Assembly: GCA_001797465.1 (NCBI GenBank)
Contig: MGPQ01000019.1
Coordinates: 176,212 to 219,317 of the forward strand
Origin: Deltaproteobacteria bacterium GWB2_55_19
Lineage (GTDB): Bacteria > Desulfobacterota > GWC2-55-46
Reading direction: 5' to 3'
DNA length: 43,106 nucleotides
Under the pieces are notes generated by a model. The model saw only the letters and a program-made list of their open reading frames with translations. It searched no databases and was not told where the DNA came from. The translations under genes and the position numbers were made by a program. Below are positions 19,296-29,373 of this stretch, piece after piece. The first letter of the stretch is position 1, and the number at the start of each line of letters is the position of its first letter.

Positions 19296-19640
19296 TTTAT
19301 TTCAGGTCTTGTGCGGGGTCGATACGATAGGGCGGGGAGCCGCGCCGCCCCTTTAAGACAGTGTTTAGGGGTAGAAGTTTAGCAAAAACCCGGGAGAAAG
19401 TCCAATACCGAATTCGGGGCCTCTAGGGGCGGCTTGCAGAGGCTGATGGCCCCTTCCCCGGGGCGTTAATACTCTTGACATGCCAGCTAAAGACTCATAT
19501 TATAAAATCTTATGTAAAGGGGCCGGGCAAGGGCCGCGCCTTAAGCGGAACGGCCGCTCTCTTCGGGATTATCGGCATATTATACGCGCGTTTTCCCGGA
19601 ATTGCGGGTAAGCGCGTCTTAAGTCTTTACAAGGGGAAAG
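19296..19640 (+). other. gyrA upstream region and leader
   Basis: No gene was found in these 345 bp. They contain GC-rich blocks, the gyrA promoter at 19475-19503, and a leader of about 130 nt. Near the leader end, a hairpin combines ACGCGC (19584-19589) with GCGCGT (19612-19617) and an inner CCCG/CGGG pair, shortly before the ribosome-binding site. This could affect gyrA expression, but no known riboswitch fold was recognised. Confidence 0.55.
19475..19503 (+). promoter_or_regulatory. Consensus sigma70-type promoter of gyrA
   Basis: A perfect TTGACA (19475-19480) and TATTAT (19498-19503) with a 17-bp spacer, the best promoter match in the window. The predicted start near 19510 leaves a leader of about 130 nt before gyrA. 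gyrA promoters are commonly supercoiling-sensitive in other bacteria; the sequence does not show whether this one is. Confidence 0.85.
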
Positions 19641-22085
<2,445 letters not shown>

Positions 22086-22160
22086 GGGCCTCCCCGCCCG
22101 GCCCGGGCGGATAACGCACCTTAGAGAGACAGCTGGAGTCCCTTTTCAGCCGGAGAAGCC

Positions 22161-23165
22161 TTGGAGATGGAGCGTCTGACGGTCCTCGGAGCAGGCAGCT
22201 GGGGCACGACCCTTGCCGACATCCTCGCCCGGAAGGGGTTTGAGGCTGTGCTGTGGGCGAGGGACCCGTTGCTCGCGGAAGCGATAAGGCGCGAGCGCGA
22301 GAACGAGCCGTATCTGCCCGGGGTGAAGCTCTCCCCTAATTTAAGGCCGACGGCCTCGCTCGAAGAGGCCCTTTCCGGCTCGTCGCTCATCGTGAGCGCA
22401 GTACCCTCGCATGGTCTGCGCGACGTATTTTCCCGCGCCCGCCCGTTCATCCCAAAAGACGCCATAATCGTCTCAGCCTCCAAGGGCATAGAGGAGGCGA
22501 CGCTCCTTACCGCCCGCGACGTCATCGAAGACACACTCAGGGAGAACCCTCATTCGGACATATCCGTCCTCTCGGGCCCGACCTTCGCGAAAGAGGTGTC
22601 GGTAAGGCTCCCCGCGGCGGTCTGCGCCGCTTCCAGGTCGCATGAGGCCGCGGAAAGGGTCCAGCGGGCCTTCTCAACGCAATACTTCAGGGTCTATACA
22701 AATTCAGACATCATAGGGGTCGAGCTCGGCGGGGCATTGAAGAACGTCATAGCCATAGCGGCGGGCATATGCGACGGGCTTGCCCTTGGTTCAAACGCGA
22801 GGGCCGCGCTCATCACGAGGGGCCTCGCCGAGATGTCGAGGCTCGGTGTGAAGATGGGCGCAAGTCCGATGACATTTTCGGGCCTTTCCGGCCTCGGGGA
22901 CCTGATCCTTACCTCCACCGCGCATTTGAGCAGGAACTACATGGTAGGCCACGAGATAGGCCTCGGCAGGAAACTCCCCGATATTACTGGTACAATGAAG
23001 ATGGTAGCCGAGGGCGTAAAGACCTCGCGCGCTTCCCGTGCCCTTGCCGAGAGGCACGGGGCGGATATGCCTATAACCACCGAGGTCTGCCGGGTCTTAT
23101 ATGAAGGCAAGGACCCGAGGGACGCAGTCCTGGAGCTCATGATGCGGGGGCTTAAGGTGGAATAA
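22161..23165 (+). CDS. gpsA: NAD(P)-dependent glycerol-3-phosphate dehydrogenase
   Basis: Reduces dihydroxyacetone phosphate to sn-glycerol 3-phosphate, the backbone precursor of membrane phospholipids. 334 residues, with the Rossmann motif VLGAGSWGTTLA at the N-terminus, the SGPTFAKE motif, and the catalytic lysine in ELGGALKNVIAIAAG. The start is either TTG (22161) or ATG (22167); a GGAG at 22152-22155 lies 5 bp before the first and 11 before the second, so ATG two codons later is equally possible. It follows gyrA by 75 bp with no clear terminator and may be co-transcribed. Confidence 0.97.
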   Translation: MEMERLTVLGAGSWGTTLADILARKGFEAVLWARDPLLAEAIRRERENEPYLPGVKLSPNLRPTASLEEALSGSSLIVSAVPSHGLRDVFSRARPFIPKDAIIVSASKGIEEATLLTARDVIEDTLRENPHSDISVLSGPTFAKEVSVRLPAAVCAASRSHEAAERVQRAFSTQYFRVYTNSDIIGVELGGALKNVIAIAAGICDGLALGSNARAALITRGLAEMSRLGVKMGASPMTFSGLSGLGDLILTSTAHLSRNYMVGHEIGLGRKLPDITGTMKMVAEGVKTSRASRALAERHGADMPITTEVCRVLYEGKDPRDAVLELMMRGLKVE

Positions 23166-23363
23166 AGGGGGCTTAAAAGAAAGGAGGACGCCAAAAAACC
23201 TAAAAACAGCTTAATTTTAGGCCGATTCGTCCGATATTCAAGATATACCAGTTATATGAATACCCGGAACGGACGTTAGTCCGCTGGCGTTTGTTTTGTC
23301 TAAACCCTCTGAAAATCAAGGGGTTCCGCCTTCCGGGCATGAAGAGGTTCGATCCAAGCCCTT

Positions 23364-25745
23364 ATGCTCAAGAGAAGCCTTCATTCGAGAATCCTTGTCC
23401 TTATCGTCGGGCTCATATCCGTCGGCGTCATAATTTCCATATACTGGGAGCTCAAGAACAGGGAAAGGGAACTCCTCGAAGAGAAGCTCCGGGCGAGCAG
23501 GGTTATGGCCCAGCCGATCCTGAGCGCCATATACGAGGACATGATCGAGGAGAGGGCCGACATGGCTCGGCACCTCATCAACTCCCTCAGCAAGGGGGAG
23601 GGGATCGACTCCCTCTACATAGTAAGAAGCAACGGGGTCGAGGAGGCGTTCAAGGACTTAAAGACCATAGAAGAGGTGAAGAAGGAGTTCGGGGAGGTAA
23701 GGCCCGAGTGGCTGACAGACCACCAGAACGTCAAGGAGAACGTCGCCAAAGGGGTCTATACCCAGGAGTTCAGGCGCGCGCTCGAATCCTTCAGGGGCGA
23801 CTGGAAGCGCGGCGCAATCAACTACATAGACAAGACCGACGCCGATAACCCGATCTTCACCTATCTCCAGCCGATCGAGAAGAAGTCCAAGTGCAACACC
23901 TGCCACGCGACCGAAGGCGCGCGCGGCATACTCGTCATAAGGACCTCTCTCGCGGACATGTACGGCATACTCGCGAAGGGCCGGAACGAGTGGATCATAT
24001 CCGGCATTCTCGCGATATCCATAGGCGCGGCGTTGCTGTCGCTCCTCATCAAGAGGTCGATAACCGGGCCGATACAGAAGAACGTGGAAGTTATCAAAAG
24101 AATAGCCGAAGGAAGGGGGGACATGAGCGAGAGGGTCGAGGTCACGGCCGAAAACGAGGTCGGGTATCTCGCCGCCGCTTTTAATAATATGCTAGACACC
24201 CTTGAGAAACGCGCCGAGGAGAACGAAAAACTCTTCGAGCTCGTCACGAAGAGCAAAGAGGAATGGGTCGCCACTTTCGACGCGATACAGGACCTCATCT
24301 CGATCCACGACAAGGACTACAGGATACTCAAGATAAACAAGGCGCTGGCGAGGAAGTTCAACTCCCAGCCCGAGGACCTCATAGGCTCCAGGTGCTTCGA
24401 GCTCCTCTATAATTGCACTGCGCCCAAGTGCAACTGCCCGCACACGAGGACGCTTAAGACCGGGGCGATAGCCGACGCCGAGGTCGACGACATGGTCTTC
24501 GAGGGGACTTACAAGGTGACGACATTCCCGGTCTATAACGACGCCGGAGAGGTCTGGGCGTCCGTCCACGTGGCCAGGGACATAACCCAGGAGAAGATGC
24601 TCCGCGAACAGCTCCTCCACGCCGAGAAGCTCTCAAGCGTCGGGAAGCTCGTCGCTGGCATCGCCCACGAGCTCAACAACCCCCTCATGGGCATCATGGG
24701 TTTCAGCCAGATACTCATGGACACGCCTGGTGACAAGAAGCTCGACGACATAAAGGACAAGCTCCGCAAAATCTACCACGAGTCGCTCCGCACAGCCAAG
24801 ATAGTCCAGAACCTCCTCACCTTCGCGCGGGCGAAAAAGACCGAGAGGGAGTACCATAGCGTAAACGACATATTGAAGCACACCGTCGAGCTCCGGGAGT
24901 ATTCGCTTAAGGCCAACAACATCGAGGTCGCGCTCGACCTCGATGAAGGCGTCCCGAAGACGATGGTGGACCTCTTCCAGCTCCAGCAGGTCTTCATCAA
25001 CATCATGAACAACGCAGAGGACGCGATGGTGGCCAGGAAAGGCAAAGGGCGTCTCGAGATACGCACACGGAGGAACAGGCGGAAGATCGAGATAGCGTTC
25101 CGCGACGACGGCCCCGGCATACCCAAGGAGATAATCCACAAGGTATTCGACCCGTTCTTCACGACAAAGGACGTCGGCAAGGGGACCGGGCTCGGGCTGT
25201 CCATCACCCACGGCATAATAACCGAGCACGGCGGCACCATAGACATCGCCGCCGCGGAGGAGGGCGGCGCCGTAGTCACGATAGAGCTCCCGGTCGTCGA
25301 GAAGGAGCAGTGGGCCGAGGTAAGGAAGGCGGTCGACCACGGGGCCACGTACAGCGACTTAACCGGCAAGAAGGTCCTCGTCGTGGACGACGAGAAGTCT
25401 ATCAGGGAGACGCTCTCTTCCATACTCTCGGCTGAGGGCTTCAAGGTCGAAACCGCGCGCGACGGGAGAGAGGCGCTCGAGATACTGGACAGGACAAAGA
25501 TGACGCTGCTCATCACGGACATAAAGATGCCCGGGTACAGCGGCATGGACCTCTACGAGTCCGTCATGCAGAAACACGAGTACCTGAAAAACAGGATTAT
25601 AATAGTCACCGGCGACGTCTTCAGCCAGGACGTTAAAGACTTTCTTGCCAAGTGCGGCTGTCCCCATATATTGAAGCCCTTTGAGCCGAAGAAGCTCACC
25701 GGGCTCATCCAGGAGGTCCTTTCCGCGGAAGAGGCCCGCGCCTGA
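23364..25745 (+). CDS. Haem c-binding hybrid histidine kinase (sensor, HAMP, PAS, kinase, receiver)
   Basis: 793 residues. TM1 about 9-27; periplasmic sensor about 30-208 of the DUF3365/Tll0287-like type with a CNTCH haem c motif (177-181); TM2 about 209-229; HAMP about 230-285; PAS about 300-405 with a cysteine cluster (344, 351, 356, 358); HisKA with His435 in AGIAHELNNP; HATPase with N box (NNAEDA) and G boxes (DDGPGI, GTGLGL); receiver 668-790 with phospho-acceptor Asp719 and Lys771. A covalently bound haem suggests redox or gas sensing. It ends in a strong terminator and has no neighbouring response regulator, so its output partner is unknown. A hairpin CGGAC/GTCCG (23270-23283) lies upstream. 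Confidence 0.93.
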   Translation: MLKRSLHSRILVLIVGLISVGVIISIYWELKNRERELLEEKLRASRVMAQPILSAIYEDMIEERADMARHLINSLSKGEGIDSLYIVRSNGVEEAFKDLKTIEEVKKEFGEVRPEWLTDHQNVKENVAKGVYTQEFRRALESFRGDWKRGAINYIDKTDADNPIFTYLQPIEKKSKCNTCHATEGARGILVIRTSLADMYGILAKGRNEWIISGILAISIGAALLSLLIKRSITGPIQKNVEVIKRIAEGRGDMSERVEVTAENEVGYLAAAFNNMLDTLEKRAEENEKLFELVTKSKEEWVATFDAIQDLISIHDKDYRILKINKALARKFNSQPEDLIGSRCFELLYNCTAPKCNCPHTRTLKTGAIADAEVDDMVFEGTYKVTTFPVYNDAGEVWASVHVARDITQEKMLREQLLHAEKLSSVGKLVAGIAHELNNPLMGIMGFSQILMDTPGDKKLDDIKDKLRKIYHESLRTAKIVQNLLTFARAKKTEREYHSVNDILKHTVELREYSLKANNIEVALDLDEGVPKTMVDLFQLQQVFINIMNNAEDAMVARKGKGRLEIRTRRNRRKIEIAFRDDGPGIPKEIIHKVFDPFFTTKDVGKGTGLGLSITHGIITEHGGTIDIAAAEEGGAVVTIELPVVEKEQWAEVRKAVDHGATYSDLTGKKVLVVDDEKSIRETLSSILSAEGFKVETARDGREALEILDRTKMTLLITDIKMPGYSGMDLYESVMQKHEYLKNRIIIVTGDVFSQDVKDFLAKCGCPHILKPFEPKKLTGLIQEVLSAEEARA

Positions 25746-25765
25746 GCGCCTCCCAGGCTCCACAT

Positions 25766-25795
25766 AAAAAAAGGGGCCGGAGAGCCCCTTTTTTT
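25766..25795 (+). terminator. Rho-independent terminator after the hybrid kinase
   Basis: GGGGC (25773-25777) pairs with GCCCC (25784-25788) around a six-base loop, flanked by A7 and T7 tracts that extend the stem and allow bidirectional use. It lies 20 bp past the stop at 25745. Confidence 0.92.
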
Positions 25796-25796
25796 A

Positions 25797-26011
25797 TGAA
25801 TAAAAAATGTTCTTTTTCCTGACTGCTCGGCGCAGGGCCAAAGTCTCGAACGGAGCCTTTGTGGTAAATTAAATATCAGTCGTTTGATATGAATTTGCCC
25901 GTCCGGCAAGGACTGCGTCAGGTCGGAAATAAAAATGCTCACATATTCCCATATATGCTCCGCTTTTTATTTCCGCCCTTCCTTGACCTCAGAAAAAAAT
26001 CCTAATTTTTA
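25797..26011. repeat. Palindromic repeat B, copy 2, interrupted by repeat A
   Basis: The left part (25797-25829, with the shared TTCTTTTTCCTGA-type segment) and right part (25918-26011) match copy 1 at 19157-19188 and 19189-19282. Between them lies a full copy of repeat A. The right part carries a perfect 11-bp inverted pair, GGAAATAAAAA and its complement. The outermost terminal inverted repeat of copy 1 is poorly kept here. Confidence 0.78.
25830..25913. repeat. Dispersed repeat A, copy 2, nested within repeat B
   Basis: Matches window positions 1-85 over its whole length without large gaps, about 80% identical by eye. Contains two small hairpins: CCAAAG with CTTTG near the left end, and GTCCGGCAAGGAC at 25901-25913. 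It sits about 35 bp downstream of the kinase terminator. Confidence 0.78.
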
Positions 26012-26044
26012 TAGGTAACCTTATGCCCATTTGGACAACCCTTC

Positions 26045-26053
26045 TGCTATACT
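26045..26053 (+). promoter_or_regulatory. Extended -10 promoter, possibly giving a leaderless mRNA
   Basis: TGCTATACT (extended -10) ends at 26053, seven bases before the GTG start of the next gene at 26060. The expected transcription start therefore coincides with the start codon, and no ribosome-binding site is visible. No good -35 hexamer is present at standard spacing. Confidence 0.5.
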
Positions 26054-26059
26054 AACCGG

Positions 26060-26728
26060 GTGAAAGTCACTGTAATAATCCCGACGCTGAACGAAGCCGC
26101 CGATATCGCGAGGTCCGTCTCAAGCGCCGGGTGCGCCGAGGTCATAGTAGCTGACGGCGGGTCAAGGGACTCTACAAGGGAGATAGCGAGCGGCCTTGGC
26201 GCGACCGTCATGGAGACCCAGAGAGGCAGGGGCCTCCAGATGGACGAGGCCGCGAAGACGGCTACGGGCGACGTCCTCGTCTTCCTCCACGCCGATACCA
26301 TGCTCCCCGAGGGCTGGTTTAAAGAGATCGAGCGCGCGCTCGTTGACCCCGGGACGATCGCCGGGGCCTTCGGGCTCCGTATAGGCTCAACACACCCGTG
26401 GTTCAGGGTAGTAGAGGCGGTAGTGAGGCTCCGTTACAGGGCGTTAGGCTTGATCTACGGCGACCAGGCGATATTCGCGCGGAAGGACGAGTTTTTCAAG
26501 GCAGGCGGATTCAGGAAACTGCCCTTGATGGAAGATGTCGATTGTGTTAAGAGGTTAAGGGGGCTGGGCCGGGTCAGGTTGCTCAAGGGGAGTGTGGTTA
26601 CGTCGCCCCGGAGGTGGGAGGCCGGCGGCATGGTCGGGAATACCCTGAAGAACGGGCTCATCCTCGCGCTTTACATGGCCGGGGTCCCTCCAGAGAGGCT
26701 CTATGAGATATACTACGGCCGTCAATAA
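26060..26728 (+). CDS. Family 2 glycosyltransferase, TIGR04283-like
   Basis: 222 residues, soluble, single GT-A domain. The N-terminus MKVTVIIPTLNEA is typical, followed by ADGGSRDST (UDP-sugar binding), a GRGLQMDEA motif and the metal-binding FLHADT (DxD variant, AD). This short family is often found with pigment, lipid or thiol-compound genes, but its substrate is generally undefined. The GTG start is fixed by the conserved first residues; there is no clear ribosome-binding site. The aldolase gene follows 37 bp later on the same strand. It may attach one sugar to a lipid or small molecule; that is inference. Confidence 0.88.
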   Translation: MKVTVIIPTLNEAADIARSVSSAGCAEVIVADGGSRDSTREIASGLGATVMETQRGRGLQMDEAAKTATGDVLVFLHADTMLPEGWFKEIERALVDPGTIAGAFGLRIGSTHPWFRVVEAVVRLRYRALGLIYGDQAIFARKDEFFKAGGFRKLPLMEDVDCVKRLRGLGRVRLLKGSVVTSPRRWEAGGMVGNTLKNGLILALYMAGVPPERLYEIYYGRQ

Positions 26729-26765
26729 AAACACCTGGATTTAATATATCCTCAAAGGAGGGTTT

Positions 26766-28106
26766 ATGGAGTGGAATACAATAGGGGAGATATTCGACGC
26801 GCTCAAAGGGGCCGTCAGGGAGAAGGGCAACTCTGTTGAGATACTGGATGAGAAGAAGCTCCGCGGAGAGCCGATAGACTCGCTCATCTACAACGCGGTC
26901 TTTAGCTCCAGCAAGGAGGTCGTCTCCGAGTCGAGGCGGCTCATAAAGGCCATAGCCGGGGCGTTTGGCACGACGTCCGCCTCCATACACAACCTGTATG
27001 AAGCGATGGGCAGGGGCGAGGCAGGCGGGTTTACGGTTCCGGCCGTGAACATCAGGGGGCTCACCTTTGACACCGCCCGCGCCTTTTTCAGGTCCGCGCT
27101 CAGGAATAAATCAGGCGCCTTCATATTCGAGATAGCCAAGAGCGAGATAGGCTACACCGGGCAGAGGCCCGCCGAGTATACGGCCTGTTGCCTCGCCGCG
27201 GCGATAAAGGAAGGGTACAGGGGCCCGGTCTTCATACAGGGGGACCACTTTCAGATAAACGCGAAGAAGTTCGTAGAGGACAGGGATAGAGAGACAGCGG
27301 ACCTTAAAAAACTCATCAAAGAGGCGCTGGAGGCCGAGTTCTACAACATAGACATAGATTCCTCGACCGTCGTAGACCTCACAAAGCCGTCTGTAATCGA
27401 GCAACAGAGGCCGAACTTCGAGACGACCGCGCTGCTTACGGAATACATACGCCAGAACGAGCCGTCAGGGGTGACGGTCTCGGTCGGAGGCGAGATAGGC
27501 GAGGTCGGCGGGAAGAACTCGACCGAGGAGGAGCTTAGAGCCTTCATGGAGGGATTTGCCTCTGCGCTCCCCAGTGGCAGGAAGGGCATAAGCAAGATAA
27601 GCATACAGACAGGGACGTCCCACGGAGGCGTGGTCCTCCCGGACGGCACGATAGCCAAGGTCAAAGTCGACTTCGATACGATCGAGAGGCTCTCGAAGGT
27701 CGCGCGCGAGTACGGCATGGCCGGGGTGGTCCAGCACGGGGCCTCAACACTCCCTGACGACGCCTTTCACATGTTCGTCGCAAGGGGGGCGGCAGAGGTG
27801 CATCTGGCGACGGGCTTCCAGAATATGGTCTACGACAGCCCCGCGTTCCCGGCTGATCTCAAGGCCGACATAAACAGGCACCTTATCGAGAAGCACTCGG
27901 ATGAGAGAAAGCCCGCGGACACCGAGGAGCAGTTCCTTTACAAGACCAGGAAGAAGGGCTTTGGGCCGTTCAAGGAGAGGATATGGACGCTCGACGCCGA
28001 CAGGCGTGCGAAGATAGGCTCTGAGCTTGAGGCGCGCTTCGACCTCTACTTCGAGCAGTTGAACGCGAAGGATACCATGAAGCATGTGAAAAAATTCGTA
28101 GGATAA
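26766..28106 (+). CDS. fba: Class II fructose-bisphosphate aldolase, long form
   Basis: 446 residues, longer than the usual 280-360. Class II features: QGDHFQ with catalytic Asp160 and zinc-ligand His161, GGEIGEVGG with Glu243, QTGTSHGG with His286, and VVQHGAST with His324. Residues 1-85 form an N-terminal extension, largely helical, before the barrel starts at GFTVPAVNI. The enzyme would cleave or form fructose 1,6-bisphosphate (a tagatose-type substrate is not excluded), linking with the gap-pgk-tpiA genes at the other end of the contig. ATG at 26766 follows AAGGAGGG. A strong terminator lies 20 bp downstream. Confidence 0.9.
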   Translation: MEWNTIGEIFDALKGAVREKGNSVEILDEKKLRGEPIDSLIYNAVFSSSKEVVSESRRLIKAIAGAFGTTSASIHNLYEAMGRGEAGGFTVPAVNIRGLTFDTARAFFRSALRNKSGAFIFEIAKSEIGYTGQRPAEYTACCLAAAIKEGYRGPVFIQGDHFQINAKKFVEDRDRETADLKKLIKEALEAEFYNIDIDSSTVVDLTKPSVIEQQRPNFETTALLTEYIRQNEPSGVTVSVGGEIGEVGGKNSTEEELRAFMEGFASALPSGRKGISKISIQTGTSHGGVVLPDGTIAKVKVDFDTIERLSKVAREYGMAGVVQHGASTLPDDAFHMFVARGAAEVHLATGFQNMVYDSPAFPADLKADINRHLIEKHSDERKPADTEEQFLYKTRKKGFGPFKERIWTLDADRRAKIGSELEARFDLYFEQLNAKDTMKHVKKFVG

Positions 28107-28125
28107 TCGTATTAACTGCGTTTTC

Positions 28126-28158
28126 GGGCGGCGCGGCTGAAGGCCGCGCCGCCCTTTT
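28126..28158 (+). terminator. Rho-independent terminator after the aldolase
   Basis: A perfect 12-bp GC stem (28126-28137 with 28143-28154), five-base loop TGAAG, then T4. It lies 20 bp after the stop codon. Confidence 0.92.
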
Positions 28159-28189
28159 AAATTACACAGATGAAAAACAGCGCCGAGTA

Positions 28190-28198
28190 TGGTATGAT
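28190..28198 (+). promoter_or_regulatory. Extended -10 promoter of efp
   Basis: TGGTATGAT is an extended -10 element. It is followed by a short leader with a strong GGAAAGGGAG ribosome-binding region before the ATG at 28232. No clear -35 hexamer was seen. It lies just after the aldolase terminator, which makes independent transcription of efp likely. Confidence 0.55.
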
Positions 28199-28231
28199 CC
28201 CTTAAATATTTTCCGGAAAGGGAGTACGTGG

Positions 28232-28795
28232 ATGATAGCCGCTACACAGCTCAGGGTCGGAATGACCATCCTATTCAATACCGAGCCTTACAGGGTAATG
28301 ACGGTACAGCACATCACGCCGGGCAACTGGCGCGGCATGGTGCAGACCAAACTCAAGCACCTTAAGACCGGCTCGACCGTCGAGAACAGGTTCCGCTCCG
28401 AGGACAAGCTCGAGAAGGCGCACCTCGAACAGCACGAGATGGAGTACCTCTATAACGACGGCACGGAATATCACTTCATGAACAGCGAGACCTACGAGCA
28501 GGTGGCGCTCTCAGCCGAGATACTCGGGGACAACGTCTACTACCTCATCCCGAATATAAAGCTCATGGTCGAGTACTATAACGAAGCCCCGGTCGGCATC
28601 GACCCCCCGAAGGTCGTCGAGCTTAAGGTCGTGGACACGGCCCCGAACATGAAGGGCGCGACTGTCACCGCTTCGCAGAAGCCCGCCACCCTTGAGACCG
28701 GCCTTGTCGTAAACGTGCCGCCGTTTATTGGCGTCGGCGAGGTGATAAGGGTCGATACTACGGAAGGCAAGTACCTGGAGAGGGCTAAGTCGTAA
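28232..28795 (+). CDS. efp: Elongation factor P
   Basis: 187 residues in three beta-barrel domains. EF-P binds between the P and E sites and rescues ribosomes stalled at polyproline. The tip loop reads PGNWRGM (30-36), so the residue normally lysylated (Lys34 in E. coli) or rhamnosylated (Arg in Pseudomonas) is Asn32. The downstream C-terminal motif KPATLETGLVVNVPPFI and the RVDTTEGKYL tail are conserved. Acidobacterial and related EF-Ps also have Asn here from memory, so it is probably an unmodified or differently modified class. No modification gene (epmA, epmB, earP) is seen. A strong terminator follows. Confidence 0.97.
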   Translation: MIAATQLRVGMTILFNTEPYRVMTVQHITPGNWRGMVQTKLKHLKTGSTVENRFRSEDKLEKAHLEQHEMEYLYNDGTEYHFMNSETYEQVALSAEILGDNVYYLIPNIKLMVEYYNEAPVGIDPPKVVELKVVDTAPNMKGATVTASQKPATLETGLVVNVPPFIGVGEVIRVDTTEGKYLERAKS

Positions 28796-28817
28796 GGCCT
28801 TGCCTGAGATTTTAAGG

Positions 28818-28849
28818 AGCCCCTGCTCGAAAGAGCAGGGGCTTTTTTT
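28818..28849 (+). terminator. Rho-independent terminator after efp
   Basis: An 11-bp stem AGCCCCTGCTC (28818-28828) with its complement (28833-28843), GAAA loop, then a seven-base T tract. A textbook terminator 22 bp after the stop. Confidence 0.95.
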
Positions 28850-28887
28850 CGGCATGGGGCTTCTCGCTACGCCCTCCCCCTCCGCTA

Positions 28888-28972
28888 GGCGCGGGGCCAG
28901 AGTTCTTCGGAAGCTATTAAGGTTAGTGTAAACGAATCGTCTCGATACGCGCCTTGCCCGTCCGGCGAGGAC
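28888..28972. repeat. Dispersed repeat A, copy 3 (diverged)
   Basis: Shares the left GGCGC(A/G)GGGCCA(A/G)AGT and the right end, from CGATACG through TTGCC and the GTCCGGCGAGGAC hairpin (28960-28972), with copies 1 and 2, but the middle has diverged. It starts about 40 bp after the efp terminator. Confidence 0.6.
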
Positions 28973-29033
28973 CATTCGCTCGCCTCTTAGGGCGCTGTCG
29001 CGCCTTTTTACTTCCTCGGACGCTCACGCTTCG

Positions 29034-29286
29034 CGATAAGGCTTCCTCCCTTAAGGTCGCTCACCCCATGCCTGGGGAGTTTTGAAAAACAAAGAAAAAA
29101 ATTGTTTTGTTCTGTCTTTACAAACACACGGGCGCATGGCGGAGAGCGCCTTAGGGAGGGAGAGGCGAGCGCGCCGAGGAGATTAGACGCTTGCGCTCTA
29201 AGGGGCGCGAGAGCAGGCGGGGGAGGAAGAAAGCGTTAGGAGCCATCGCCAAAAGTGCGCGGAGCGAGCAAAAAGGCCTTTAGCAA
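29034..29286 (+). repeat. Repeat C, copy 1
   Basis: About 250 bp that recur in inverted orientation at 34624-34937. The best shared block, 29129-29198, runs from ACACACGGGCG through ATTAGACGCTTGCGC almost without change. The left edge shares CTTAAGGTCGCTCACCC and GAGTTTTGAAAAACAAA. No transposase or conserved ORF is present. Confidence 0.82.
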
Positions 29287-29336
29287 AAGCTTGTTTTGTC
29301 CCCCATATCGCTGATGTGGATTCACACCCCCTCCCG

Positions 29337-29366
29337 TTGTAATCCCGCCCTCTTGTGTGCCATAAT
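29337..29366 (+). promoter_or_regulatory. Promoter for uvrC, possibly leaderless
   Basis: TTGTAA (29337-29342) and CATAAT (29361-29366; with upstream TG as an extended -10) are 18 bp apart. The predicted start falls at 29373-29374, the ATG of uvrC, and no ribosome-binding site is visible before that ATG. Confidence 0.5.
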
Positions 29367-29373
29367 TATTTTT

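Larger units (their letters stand above)
28850..29373. other. Repeat-rich intergenic region between efp and uvrC
   Basis: Over 500 bp without a gene. In order it holds repeat A copy 3 (28888-28972), a terminator-like hairpin GGCGC/GCGCC with T5 (28991-29009), repeat C copy 1 (29034-29286) and the uvrC promoter (29337-29366). Short ORFs here are not conserved between repeat copies. Confidence 0.75.

Noticed and set aside
29135..29186. Short ORF of 16 codons inside repeat C copy 1
   Set aside because: The equivalent frame in copy 2 stops after five codons, so no peptide is conserved.
29296..29373. Upstream extension of uvrC by 26 codons
   Set aside because: The extra residues are not conserved, lack a ribosome-binding site and begin next to repeat C; the ATG at 29374 fits the family.
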